Below, in pieces: positions 8,873-19,490 of a stretch of 64,000 nucleotides of DNA. Numbering within the stretch: position 1 is the first letter of the stretch; every line of letters begins with the position of its first letter. The notes beneath the pieces are model-generated. The model was not told where the DNA came from. It made no database searches and was given only the letters and a program-made list of their open reading frames with translations. The translations under genes and the position numbers were made by a program. The stretch spans positions 124,001 to 188,000 of the forward strand of contig JAPMXV010000044.1 in the NCBI GenBank assembly GCA_026936335.1, given 5' to 3'. The DNA comes from Mantamonas sphyraenae. Lineage: Eukaryota; CRuMs; Mantamonadidae.

Positions 8873-10227
8873 ATGAGCAAAGAGAGTGACGAATTCGTGC
8901 CTCTGGCCGCCCAGCGAGCCAGCCGCGCGTCCCGTGGTCAGCGGTACGTGCCTCATGCCACATATCCAGTCTGACGGCCGTCCCATCCGCATTCGTGGGG
9001 GCTTTAGACATGATCACGTGTGCACTGACACCTTTTCTGTGCTTGGCACCCTCTCTTGGGAACGCCATGGGCGGGGAAACCGATCAAACGCAGGATGACG
9101 GCGCTGATCGGGGAAGCCAAGGAGGCCGACGAGCAGTTCTGGGGCAACGACATATTCCGGGATGACGAAGAAGGCGATGACGAGTTTGACGTGGAGGCTG
9201 TGGATGGCGAAGAGGACACATACGACAGCGACTTTGACGAGGAGGTGGAGTCGGACGGCGAGGACGGAGAAGAGTCGGTTGTCAAAGAGCGCCGCAAGAA
9301 CAAGCGCTTGTACAAAGACCCCGCGCTAAAGAAGGGGAAGGGCGGACGCAAGACACGCACCGCTTCTGGCACCACCAAAGAGGCGTCGGAAGCGGATGGC
9401 GAGAGCAGCAGCCGTCGCAGCACCACCAGTAGCAGCAGGAAGCGCGGACGCGAGGAAATCGAAGCCCGAGGTGAGTGACACGTGTTGTTTGGTGGTTGCG
9501 GATGAAGGCACGGCCCGTGGCATGTGCATGGTCCGCGCTGCACGCAGGTGGATCAGGAAAGATCCTCGCAAACGTTCAGGCTGCTCACACAAGCACACAT
9601 GCAGACAAATCGTCACTAAGAAAGCGGACACGAGTGGAGAGTGAACACGCACTGATGCGTGAAAAGGCCCAAAAGGCAGAGAAGGCAGCGCGAGCGAAAA
9701 CACGGAGGAAGCCCGTTCCCAAGGTGGAGTACACCCAGGAGATGTACCTGGCCGAAGCCAAAATCATGGAGGAAATCAACACAGCATACCTTCAAGAGTA
9801 CCTTCAACAGGAGCAGCAGGAAGCAGAGGCACGCAAGGCGTCGAAGAAGAAGGCCAAAGGTCCGCACACGCGCTTCCGCTCCACCCTCGTCGCACAGGAC
9901 GAGCAAGCGTCGTCATCATCCTCATCATCATCATCATCATCGAGCAGCAGCAGCAGCAGCAGCACAAACACAAGCACACGACGCAGCGCACGCACGCAGA
10001 AAGAGTCCCTGGCGCGCCTGAACACAGTGTCGTTCAGTTCGCCCGAACTCGTGCCCGTGTTCCTCCGAAACGGAGGCCAGTCCATCGACCAACTCACCAA
10101 ACGACCACCGCGCACATGCGCAGTGACAGGCAAGCCCGCACGCTACGTCGACCCGCTCACCAAGCAACCGTATGCAGATGCGGCTGCATTTGCCGAATTG
10201 AGACGTCGCGCCGCCTCCTCACGTTGA
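8873..10227 (+). CDS. VPS72: YL1/VPS72-like subunit of a SWR1/SRCAP-type H2A.Z-loading complex
   Basis: Exons 8873-8943, 9094-9470 and 9605-10227 give 356 residues; a second acceptor at 9547 would add 19 residues. The N-terminus has the YL1 histone-binding arrangement: basic SRASRGQR, then MTALIGEAKEADEQFWG, a long Asp/Glu-rich stretch, and RRKNKRLYKDP. The middle has YTQEMYLAEAKIMEEIN. The C-terminus has the YL1_C signature CAVTGKPARYVDPLTKQPYA. YL1 binds H2A.Z-H2B dimers and helps load the variant into promoter nucleosomes. A Ser homopolymer (TCA and AGC codons) separates the two halves. The acidic N-terminus, basic linker and C-terminal module together make the assignment strong. HemK follows 60 bp downstream on the same strand. 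Confidence 0.9.
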
Positions 10228-10287
10228 GTTGCGCTTCCAGAATGCCGGCCCCCAACACAATACAAATTCACGATCCCAACTCAATCA

Positions 10288-11280
10288 ATGCAACGTGTGT
10301 CACTGCAAACCATTGTGCGACGCATGCAACTTTCTAGCCAATTGGACGACGTGCTGACCACGTCATGGCCACTCACAGCTCTGCTGGAGCGTGTGACAGA
10401 CCTGGACACGCGCACATGCCAAGCACTGGTTGCCAAAGAGCGACAGCACAGAGCCGAGGGCAGGCAGGAACAAGCCGAGGTGTACGTCGAACTTGACGAG
10501 ACCCAGCAGCAGCGTCTGATGGATCTGCTTGCCATGCTGGAATTGCACATGCCTGTGCAATACCTGTTCAGCCCACAGCCCTTTTTAGACCTCAATCTGC
10601 ATCTGAGTCCTCCTGTCTTTCTCCCAAGGCCAGAGACGGAGGCGTGGGTGGACGACTTGCTTCCGCAACTGCGTCCTCACACCGAGAACGGGACTCCCTT
10701 TCGCGTCCTCGACGTCTGCTCGGGCTCCGGATGCATTGGACTCGCTGTGGCTGCGCATCTGCACAAGAAAGGGTCACAGGTGTCTGTGCTTGGCGTGGAC
10801 CAGGGCCACCACGCCGTCAGCACAGCGATCCGCAACGCACGCGCCAACCAGCTACCTGAGCACGTGTACCACGCCGTGCAAATGGATGCCCTTCATCTCA
10901 ACCAAACAAGCGAATCAGGGCACTTGGTGTGGCCCAGCTTGCCCAGCAGCCATGCCTGGGCGGCCGACGACAACGTGGAGGTGGATCTCGTCGTAGCCAA
11001 CCCGCCCTACATCCTACCGGACGACTATCGCCAACTCGACCCTCACATCCAACTGCACGAGGACCCGCTGGCCCTAAGCCATCCACACATGGAGCAGATC
11101 ATTGATTCCATTGTCAACTTTGCCGCACGTCGCCTACGCGAATCCCCGCCGTCGCAACCGGCCCTTTGCCTCGAAGTCGGCGCTGAGCTCATGGCACACA
11201 CCATCGACAGCGCCACACAGATGCACATGCGCACTCTGCGGCAGTCGCTGGGCATGGTAGCCTTTGCTTCGCCTGCGTGA
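10288..11280 (+). CDS. HEMK1: HemK/PrmC-type glutamine methyltransferase of release factors
   Basis: A 330-residue single-exon class I SAM-dependent methyltransferase. The N-terminal helical part ends in MPVQYLFSPQPF and FLPRPETEAWVD, the typical entry to the catalytic domain. The SAM loop is DVCSGSGCIGLA, and the catalytic NPPY is in VVANPPYILPDDY. Eukaryotic HEMK1 methylates the GGQ glutamine of mitochondrial release factors. The first residues (MQRVSLQTIVRRMQ) are basic and could be a short mitochondrial presequence. The stop lies only 12 bp from the stop of the convergent gene, so their 3' ends must overlap or be extremely short. Confidence 0.92.
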   Translation: MQRVSLQTIVRRMQLSSQLDDVLTTSWPLTALLERVTDLDTRTCQALVAKERQHRAEGRQEQAEVYVELDETQQQRLMDLLAMLELHMPVQYLFSPQPFLDLNLHLSPPVFLPRPETEAWVDDLLPQLRPHTENGTPFRVLDVCSGSGCIGLAVAAHLHKKGSQVSVLGVDQGHHAVSTAIRNARANQLPEHVYHAVQMDALHLNQTSESGHLVWPSLPSSHAWAADDNVEVDLVVANPPYILPDDYRQLDPHIQLHEDPLALSHPHMEQIIDSIVNFAARRLRESPPSQPALCLEVGAELMAHTIDSATQMHMRTLRQSLGMVAFASPA

Positions 11281-11292
11281 TCTCTCGGAGCC

Positions 11293-13065
11293 TCACTTCC
11301 TGCCGCGCAGCTGCTTCTTCGCCCTGTTGGCCAGGGTCAACGAGCTGGCCACTCGGTACATGGACATCTTCTTGGCAGACGACTCGAGGTGGCTGGTGGA
11401 CAGGTTTGCGCGTGCGGCACGTGGGCTGCTGGCAAGCATGCGCGAGCGAGCAAGGAGGTCGTTGTGCTGCTCGACACGCGCTTTCAGGGCGTTTGCATCG
11501 CGTGCCTGCATCAGCAGTTCCTTGTCTTCGTCCACAGTGGCCTTTGCAAACAGATTGCTGCTCTCCTGCGCCTGTGTGCCCTCCACGTAGATGGGCACAT
11601 ACCATTTGGCCTTGTCCACACTGTTGGAGATCACCAGATTGCCAAACCATTCACCTGCCTTGCGTGGGTGCACCAGCACATCGATGTGCTTGCTCATCCC
11701 GGGTGCAATCGAACTGGGCTTGTATACCGTCGTCACACAGGGAAGATTTCCCAGTGTCAACACCTGCACTCGCAGCGGTTGGGCGTGCGCCAACGCCCCG
11801 TTTGCACTCAGTGTGATACGCATCTTTCGCACCGTGTTCACACGCACTTTCCCTGCGTACAACACCTGGTGTTCAAACTCCTCGTACACTCTGTGTGTGC
11901 CCTGCCGGCCCCCGCGCACCACATCCATCGACTTTGGCAAGTGGTCGAACATGGCGTTGTCCCTGCTGTCGTAGCATGTGCGCACCTGCAACACGGTACT
12001 CCTCGGCGCCTGCCCCACCGTCCATTCGTACAGCGTAAAGAACCGTTTGAGCGTCTTTGTCCGTGTCACAGCCTCAACCACCGGCAGGCCTCGTCCGCCA
12101 CCCTGCAGATCCCGAGGCACGTCCTTTTCCCCCGTATACTCCTCCAGAAAGCGGTTGGTCACCGTTTTCGGAATAAAGTCGTACTGTTCCCGCAGTCTGG
12201 CCTTGTGTCGTTCCGCCTCCACGCTCTCTCGATTGTGCAGGATGTCCACCACCCGTCGCACCAGCTCCGGCACCTCCACTTTCACCTTTCCCTCGCCCTT
12301 CTCCACCACTGTTTCCTCCACCTCCTTGCCTCCCACGCGAAAGCCTCCTCTTTTCTTCCACTCCCCACGCGAGCTTGTCTCTGTGCCTGCACTCATGCTG
12401 CTCGTGCTGCTGCTACTGCTACGTCTGCTGTTCCCTTTCCCTTGCGACTGATGCATGCCGCGTCGTGGACGTACCACCTCAAACTGAGAGTGTCCTGTGT
12501 TGTTCTTCTCCTCCTCCTCCTCTTCCTCTTCCACCTCTGCTTCCCAGCTGTAGCTCTTGCGCGGACGTGGAGTTGCAGCGTACTTCTTGCCCTGCCGTGC
12601 GGGTGTCGAATGGCTGCCTGCGAGCACAGTAACTCGTTTCTGCGGGCTCTCATCCTCTGAAATGGCGACTGCAAAGCCCACGCGGCCCTCACGATGTCCC
12701 CCACGCCCTCCCTGCTGCGCTGCCTCGGAACCCGGAAATCTGTCCGTTGTCACCTGCGAGCTTTCGTCCCCGCTACTTGCGTACGACGACGACAGCGACA
12801 CTGGGAGCCCACCCATGGCGTCACTGGAGCCGTATCCACTGTGTGAAGAAGGGTCTCCTACGCCCTCAGACTGTGGAGAGTCCTCCAGGGGCTGCACCAC
12901 AAACCGGGTGCCCCGCTCTTCAAACCCAACATCCACCTGCAACTTGCGCCCATGTGCTCGTGGCTGTGCCCTTCGCACCCTCGGCGACTGTGTGGCCGAG
13001 CCCAGCGGGAGCATCGTGGTGTGTGGTGTGTGTGGGTTGGTTTGGCGCCTGCAGCGACACTTCAT
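11293..13065 (-). CDS. Unknown protein with a C-terminal beta-sandwich (ASH/MSP-like) segment
   Basis: An intron-free frame of 590 residues; the ATG at 13014 (MLPLGSATQSPR) is an equally good start. The first 250 residues are low complexity: Ser-rich, an acidic Glu run, basic Arg/Gly stretches. From about 280 there is a conserved-looking part: a helix around RESVEAERHKARLREQYDF, then beta-rich sequence with alternating hydrophobics, and near residue 440 TTVYKPSSIAPGMSKHIDVL followed by GEWFGNLVISNS. The pattern of an extended strand, 'P..SIAPG....I.V', and a later 'G.....L.I' resembles ASH/MSP-type immunoglobulin folds common in ciliary and centrosomal proteins. The C-terminus is basic. I do not recognise a named family; a cytoskeletal role is only suggested. 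Confidence 0.75.
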   Translation of the reverse strand: MKCRCRRQTNPHTPHTTMLPLGSATQSPRVRRAQPRAHGRKLQVDVGFEERGTRFVVQPLEDSPQSEGVGDPSSHSGYGSSDAMGGLPVSLSSSYASSGDESSQVTTDRFPGSEAAQQGGRGGHREGRVGFAVAISEDESPQKRVTVLAGSHSTPARQGKKYAATPRPRKSYSWEAEVEEEEEEEEKNNTGHSQFEVVRPRRGMHQSQGKGNSRRSSSSSTSSMSAGTETSSRGEWKKRGGFRVGGKEVEETVVEKGEGKVKVEVPELVRRVVDILHNRESVEAERHKARLREQYDFIPKTVTNRFLEEYTGEKDVPRDLQGGGRGLPVVEAVTRTKTLKRFFTLYEWTVGQAPRSTVLQVRTCYDSRDNAMFDHLPKSMDVVRGGRQGTHRVYEEFEHQVLYAGKVRVNTVRKMRITLSANGALAHAQPLRVQVLTLGNLPCVTTVYKPSSIAPGMSKHIDVLVHPRKAGEWFGNLVISNSVDKAKWYVPIYVEGTQAQESSNLFAKATVDEDKELLMQARDANALKARVEQHNDLLARSRMLASSPRAARANLSTSHLESSAKKMSMYRVASSLTLANRAKKQLRGRK

Positions 13066-13167
13066 TGCTTGCTTGCTTCCTCAACACCACCAGCATCTTT
13101 CTCCACATGCAGTGTGGAGGGTACGGTGGGACATGGGAATGCGCTTGCACTGCGATGCAGAAGCGCT

Positions 13168-14190
13168 TTAATGCTGCTGCTCGAGGGCCGAGCGGCACTG
13201 GGACGGGATGTTGAACACCGACGGGTCCTTGATGCCCGGGGTGATGTTCCAGAAGTCCATGACATCGACACCACGGTTGGAGAAGATAAAGGTGTTGTGC
13301 ACGGGGATGCAACCCTCGGCGGTGACCGAGGCGAAGAAGTGGTCGCCAGCAAAGCGGCCATGGGTACCCACAACCTCAAAGATGTTGGTCTTCAGCGAGC
13401 CACCAATGGTCACCGAGGCCTTGAAGTGAGCGTCCTGCGGGATGCAGTCCTTCCTCATCGGGTGGTTCACCTCCTGGATGATGCACGAGTCGTTGAAGAT
13501 CACAAAGCGCTTGTTCTCGCTGTGCAGAGTGATCTCGCTGTACTGGTAGTGGTGGCCGTCCTGCTCCACAAAGCCGTGCGAAGCCTCACGCTGGTTCTTG
13601 TAGTCTTTTGTGTGTGTCAGTGAATACAACAAGCGAAAAAGAGGGAGCACATGGCTCTCCAACGCCGCGTTTCCCCCGTGCGAAGAGTTTGGAGCAAAAA
13701 AAAAGGGGTTGGCTGTGCTGCTGCTTGCGTGGACACACAAGCCTCTCTGCCTGGTGCTGTCCTCAGCGCCTTGCGCGTTGTCAAACACTGCCACGTACCG
13801 TAGTGCATGCGGTTCATGTTGAACTCCTTGCGGTCGGGGAACCAGTTGTTCAGGTCTCCCTCCTGCGCAAAAAAAGCGGAAAAGTCGACGGCGGAGTCAG
13901 CCTCTTGTTCTCTTTTTCCCTCCCCGCCTGCTTCCCTTGCATCTCTCCTCCTATTTGCCCCGGGCTGTTCTCTCTTCTCTTCTTCCTCTCTCCTCTCACT
14001 CTCTCTCTGTCAACGTACCCACTGCTCCGGCGAGCAGCATGGCGAAGGCGGGGTTTGGGCGACCACGAGGGCCACCAGAGCGAGCACAACCACAATTGCA
14101 GTCTTCCTGTCGGACCCAGTGGGTGTTAGTCATCACACACACACAACCACACACAGTATTCATGGGCCACGGTTGACCCAACACGCACAT
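13168..14190 (-). CDS. Secreted ependymin-family protein
   Basis: Four exons on the minus strand: 14190-14189 (only AT), 14106-14019, 13862-13799 and 13604-13168, giving 591 nt and 196 residues. The start codon is split AT|G by the first intron (82 bp, donor gtgcgt, branch-like gactaac, acceptor gacag). The mature N-terminus after a signal peptide (KTAIVVVLALVALVVAQ) reads PCCSPEQW joined to EGDLNNWF, matching the Cys/QWEG opening of ependymins. The C-terminal half has the family pattern GCIPVHNTF and GIKDPSVFNIP followed by Cys. Ependymins are secreted lipid- and calcium-binding proteins with a fold related to bacterial LolA. The assignment is strong; the function in a protist is unknown. 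Confidence 0.85.
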
Positions 14191-14395
14191 GTTTTGTTTT
14201 CCGGTGGGTGGCTCGACGCTCGCCCGCTCTCTTCCCTCTTCCCTCCTTCAACCCTCCACCTCCACCTATGTGCTTGTTCCCATTCCCCCCCTCCCCCCCA
14301 AGCCCCACAACCCCCCCACACCCCCACTTTCCCTCTGTGTCCTTCTCCTCCCTTCCGTCCATTCCTCGCGTCGTTTGCACCAACCAACAACAGCA
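14191..14395. promoter_or_regulatory. Divergent promoter shared by two secreted-protein genes
   Basis: These 205 bp separate the starts of the ependymin-family gene and the helical secreted protein gene. On the plus strand the region is strikingly pyrimidine/C rich (CCCCCC and CTTCC blocks at about 14230-14370), and it ends caacaacagcaATG. Regulatory function is inferred from the arrangement. Confidence 0.5.
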
Positions 14396-15289
14396 ATGCG
14401 TGCCATCACCGCCTTTGCCATTCTCGCCATGTGCACCATGGTGCTTGCTTCCCCTTACCTGCGCAACTTCCACCTGGAGCGTGTCAGCGAGGTCGCCCCC
14501 GTGACCAAGGCCGGCGTCGACCCTGAGAAGGCCATCGAGCAGTTCCTTGAGGGCTTTGCTCTCGGCCTCGGTACGTACCATCCATGACTGGTTGCCCCTC
14601 GCTCTCTCCACCTTCTCCCCCAACAAGGTGCACCCGTCCGTCCTGTCCTTCGTGCCCACCTGTCCTCGTCCCAACAGCCCCTCCCAGCGGTCCCGCTCAC
14701 CCCCCCGTTTGCCCTTTCCACCGTCCGTTTTCCTGGCCTTGCAGAATCCGACATCGGAAACGTCAGCCAGTGCATTGTTGATGCCGGCGCCACCTACCAG
14801 AAGTTTGACTCTGCCTTCCACGACCTCGAGGAGGGTTTCAAGCACATCAGCGCTGCTCTCATCCAGAAGGGCCTTGCCGGTACGTGCACTACGCCGCCCC
14901 CTTTTTTTCCCGCTGCATCCTAGTTCACGCCGATTTCCGCCCCTTCCACGCCTGCTCTGCGCTTCCCACTCCCACTACGCCCCAGCTCACCTCACCCACC
15001 CACACCGCACTCGTGCACAGAGCTTGGCCAGGGCGTGCAGGACATCTCCAAGGCCGCCAAGGACTGCGGCGTCGGCACCCTCGCCGACGACATCGAGACC
15101 ATTGCCAAGGAGTTTGAGGAGCCCGATGGATGGATCAAGGTCATCATCACCGAGGTCGTCAAGATCTTTTCGCACGACCACGAGATCACTCAGGACCTCA
15201 AGGGCGCCATTGCCGCCTTCAAGGCCGAGCAGTTCACCCCGGCTGGTCTCTACGTGGGCAAGATTGTCGGCGTGCTCCTCAACAAGTAA
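14396..15289 (+). CDS. Small secreted helical protein, family not recognised
   Basis: Exons 14396-14570, 14745-14879 and 15021-15289 give 579 nt and 192 residues; both introns are phase 1 with gtacgt donors. A clear signal peptide (MRAITAFAILAMCTMVLASP) leads to a mainly helical protein with two cysteines, SQCIVDAG and KDCGVG, about 54 residues apart. Repeated amphipathic helices follow, such as FHDLEEGFKHISAALIQKGL. There are no further membrane spans. It is probably secreted or in a vacuole. I cannot name a family. Its promoter is shared with the ependymin-family gene, which is also secreted, so joint expression is plausible. Confidence 0.85.
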
Positions 15290-15311
15290 ATGCCGTGCAT
15301 TTCTCTCCTCC

Positions 15312-18300
15312 TCACATGATTGTCACCTGCGCACCAGAGCTCGAGCTGCTCGCTCCGCTGCTCGAGCCTGCCTCGTCGTTGTTGTTGGTCAGCTGCGCCT
15401 TTGCGTTCAGCTCCTCCTCGCTCAGCACCAGCTGGCTCTTGAAGATCTCTGTGTACGTGGAGCGCAGCAGCGGGTACGGGCACGCGTTCTCCAGATAGTT
15501 CATCGTCAGCACGGGCGACGCCTGCACAAACAGATCCAAAAACACAAACATCGAGGCCAGGTTCTCCGGAGGCGAACGCGTCATCCTCAGCAGCACCACT
15601 GCAGACACCTCCACAAAGTTCTTCAGCGTCTTCTTCACCAACGTTGCCGTGGCCCCCTTGTTCAGCGGGATCAGCGTGGTGATCAGTGTGTGGATCGTGT
15701 CGCCCACCACGTGCGTGTTGTTGGCATGCGCCGCAAGCTTTGTCGAGTACTGGCTCGTCGTCCAAATCTGCGTCGTGAATGCGCTCGCGTAGATGTACGG
15801 CAGGTACAGCCACAGCGCGTTGTCTGCTTCATCCACGTTGAACTGCCTCCACGCAGACACAAGCACAGGGTCCGCCATCACGTCCAGGCCGGCATCCAGT
15901 GCCATTGCGCTCACCTCCTTCCATTCCTTGTCGTACATGTATCCGTTCTCCACCTGCGACAGACCCGCAGACAGCAGGCTGTGAACCAGCGGCGCGTGCT
16001 CCATCGCCACCTCCTCCTGCGCCTGGCGCAGCAGCTTGCGGAACTTGAGTCCGCAGCCAATGTGAATCGAAAACGCCATCAGCTCGTTCGTGCCCTGCAT
16101 TGCCGCCAGGTTGTTGCTTGTCGACGGCTCAAACGGGAAGTTGTCCACCAGGTTCTTCAGCGTCGTTTCGTTCTTGCTCAAGATCTCCTTGATCGGATCC
16201 AGCATGTCCGACATGCGCCTCACCAGGTGGTAGTCGAGACAGCGCACACCCGAGGCGCCCACCAGACGCACCAGAGCCTTCAGCTCCTCCAGGTCGCAGT
16301 ACTCCTCAGCACGGAACGCGTCCATGTCCTCCTCGTTCTTCTTTGACTTGCCCGAAGACTGCTCCTTGACCGTCACAAAGCCCTGCTGCACTCCAGAGTA
16401 CAGAATACGTTCTTTGGGGATGCGGTCAAACACAAGGTCCATGTACCAACTGGCAATGGCCCACACCAGCGTCTTTTCCGACTCGCCAGCCTCGTCACGG
16501 AACTGCTTGAAGTTGTTCAGATGCTCGTCCGTGCCGGCAAACGCAGGCAGGCAAAAGTGGCCCGAGAACACCATGTGCACCACTGCGTCCACGTCCAGGC
16601 CCACATAGTGCTGCACGCTCTTGATCACGCTCAGGTACGTGTTCACCTGAGCTTCCAGCAGCGTCGGGCGCTGCATCTTGTTCTCCTCCAGGAAGCATGC
16701 CTTCATCACAAACGTGGCCACGCAGAACACGAGCTGCTCGCGCAGGTACTCCACGGGGCTCACCACCGTGTCCCAAATCACAAAGTTGCCCACGGACTTG
16801 ATGGCGTTGCAAAACATCACCAGGCTCTGCTTGTACAGCGCCAGAGCCTGGATGTTGTCATCCTCTACGCCGTAGCGCGACTCGCTTCCGGGTTCCGGCG
16901 GCATCACAAGGTCCTCCTCCTTGTTCTTGCCGCTCTTCTTCTTCTTTTTCTCGTCGCTGCGCGCCTGAGCTCGCTTGTACTTGATCTCCTGCACAAGTGC
17001 GGCTTGCGTAGGCAACAGCTGCATGGCCAAGCTGTTGTAGCCCTTGTTGCCCGAGATCTGCGCAATCACCGCCGCAATGCGCGCGGAAATCTTGGCGCAC
17101 GTGTCCTCTGCAAACTCGATGGCCGTCAGCGCCAACGAGGCCTTTTCGCCGGAAATGGTGGATGAGCCCGTGGACGGGAAGTGGCGTGCGATGCGCGCGC
17201 ATGCGACCACGTGCAGCGGGTCCTCCGAAGCGCTGTGCAGACAGTCGTCGATGGTCAGCGCCAGTTTGGCCGGGAACCAGCACAATTCGCCCAGGGTGCA
17301 GTCCTCGCGCACAATGTCCATGGTGTTGCGTGCGTAGCGCGCGTGGCGGTCGAGCAGCAGGGCGCTCTGGACCACCTTGGGAATCTTGAGGATGGTGATG
17401 TGCGAGTTGGTGACAAACTGCACCAACAGGCGCAGCCAGTTCAGCTGGGCCAGCTCCAGCGCAGCCATGTCCTCCTCCGAGCCCGTGGCGTCTTCGCTCT
17501 TGAGCTTGCGCGCCGTGTCCCACATCTGCTTGAACATGCTCATCTGGTTCTGCGAAAAGTCCTCACCAAAGGGCTCGACCTCCGTCTGCAGCGCGTCGGC
17601 GTCCACGTTGGACAGGTAGTCGATGTAGTACAGCTGGATGACACGCAGGTACTTCTGCACCAGGTCGGTCAATGAGTCGGCCAGGTACAGCAGCGCAGAG
17701 AAGTTGGGGTCAAAGAACGAGTCGGCATCAAAGTTCTTGACGCCCTTGACCTTGGGCGGCGTGGTGTCCACGTGCATGATGTACCACATGATCTCCTTTC
17801 GAGCCAGAGCCAGCGAAGCAAACACAATGGGCAGCTTTGGGGGAAGGAGGCCAGGCTTGCGCTTCAGAAGCGCCAGCGTGTGGGACATGTCGTAGCGCAG
17901 CACGTCACGCACCTGCATGTGCTTCAAGGCGCTTGTGGTCACAGACGTCACCGCGCACTCTTGAAGGATCTTTTTGTTGGCGCTGTTGCTCAGCTTCAGC
18001 GCCTTTGTTTTGTAGTTGCCAAACATCGTTTCGTACTCCGCATGCATGTTGATGGTCATGTCACGGAACACATGGAACACAAAGGCGTCCGACAGTGCCA
18101 CCTTGAGCATGCCCATGTGGTTCGGGTCGGCCAGAAGCGACGGGCACACCAGATACGACCAGGTCATCCAGCGGTAGTAATCGTTGATGTGTTGGAGCTC
18201 CAGCACAAACTGCGTGCACGTGCGTTGCAGAGACCACACAGCGCGAGTGCGTATGGCAGAAAGGGTACGTGTAGATGCAGGTCGTGGGGCATGGCGTGTG

Positions 18301-19342
18301 AATGTGTGTGTTTGGTGTGTGTGTGTGTCAGTGTGTGGACGAAGCGCAAGCGCGTAGCTCGGGGTGCTCGCGGACGTTTTCACACACTTCCCCCTTTTCC
18401 CAGCGGCTGTCCATTGTTGCCTGCTTTCGCGGCCACACACGCCCCTCCATTATGCTCCAATCTGTGTGCCTGCACACATGCGAGGTCCACGTGCAGCACG
18501 TGGGGCATGCTGGATGGCCGCATGGCACGGTTTGCGTCACCGGGAGGGGAAAACCCGCCGCGAAAACTCTCCCTCTCACTTTGGGGGCTTTCTCCTAGCC
18601 CCTTTTGTCGCCCTTTCTCTCTCTATGCACCTACCTGATCCGTCACCGGCTGGGTCTGCTCCTGGCTCTTCTTGTCGGTGTGCAGCGAGAGCTCGCCGTT
18701 TGCACGCATGGTGTCTGGTTCAGTCGTACGGTAGATGCTCATCATGACGTCGTCCATGATGGAGCCCACCGTTTCGCACAGCGGCAGCATGGTTTCCTGC
18801 AGCGCCTTGAATGGCTCGTCCGTACCCTGGATCAGTGTGCTCATTACGCCAAACGTGGGCTCGTGGCGGTTCTCGTTCGCCTGGAAGGCAAGCGCATAGA
18901 GACCGGAAATCAGGCGCAGGTCAGGGATGCGCGAAACCATCACGTCCATGCGAATCACGTCCACAAACAGGTTCATGAAGCCCACCAGCAGCTGCGGCGT
19001 CGTCTGGAACTTGATCATGGTGGCATTGCGTGCCATGTCCTCCAGCAGGTCCATGATGGCGCTGCGGTACTCCACCCAGTCCACCAAGGAAGTGTACGCC
19101 GGCCCCAGCACCTCCAGGTACTGGATGCAGTCGCGCTTCAGCAGGTCGAACCCTGCCACCGTGTCGATGTTGTTGAATTGAGGGTACTTGCTCACCACCG
19201 CCTTCACCACCTTTTCCAGCGCCTTTTCCCGATAGAACGGGATGGCCTGCTGCGACAGATCCTTCTGCGTCTTGTAGATCCGTGCCATGCAGTCGCGTGT
19301 CGACGAGCGCAGCACAGTCAGTTGTTCCGCAATCGAACTCAT
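15312..19342 (-). CDS. NCKAP1: NCKAP1/HEM (Nap1) subunit of the WAVE/SCAR complex
   Basis: Two exons, 19342-18635 and 18209-15312, give 3606 nt and 1201 residues; the 425-bp intron has donor caggtag and acceptor cacgcag, phase 0. Animal NCKAP1 is about 1130 residues. The opening IAEQLTVLRSSTRDCMARIY matches the HEM-family N-terminus, and LLPPKLPIVFASLALARKEI matches the family block around '[20 protein letters not shown]'. The whole protein is helical. NCKAP1 forms the backbone of the pentameric WAVE complex with CYFIP and links Rac to Arp2/3-driven protrusion. A Lys-rich loop (KKKKKSGKNKEED) and a Ser-rich C-terminal tail are local features. The gene shows that this organism can build WAVE-type actin protrusions. 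Confidence 0.93.
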
Positions 19343-19343
19343 G

Positions 19344-19379
19344 ATGTGTGTGTGTGTGTGGGTGTGGTGTGGTGTGTTG
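19344..19379 (+). repeat. GT-rich microsatellite abutting the NCKAP1 start
   Basis: A run of GT dinucleotides with a few extra G residues lies directly upstream of the NCKAP1 ATG (19342, minus strand). It fills part of the 148-bp divergent spacer shared with the MAP kinase gene. Confidence 0.8.
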
Positions 19380-19490
19380 CTGGGTGCGACGGCGCAACCA
19401 CTTCCCTTTCCACCCACACACGGTCCCCCAAAAACAAACACCCCACCCCACCATCTGCCTTCACACGGACAACCTCCACAAACAGCACCC

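Noticed and set aside
14126-14845. 239-codon minus-strand frame
   Set aside because: Gly/Glu-rich antisense of the helical secreted protein gene and its C-rich promoter; no family features.
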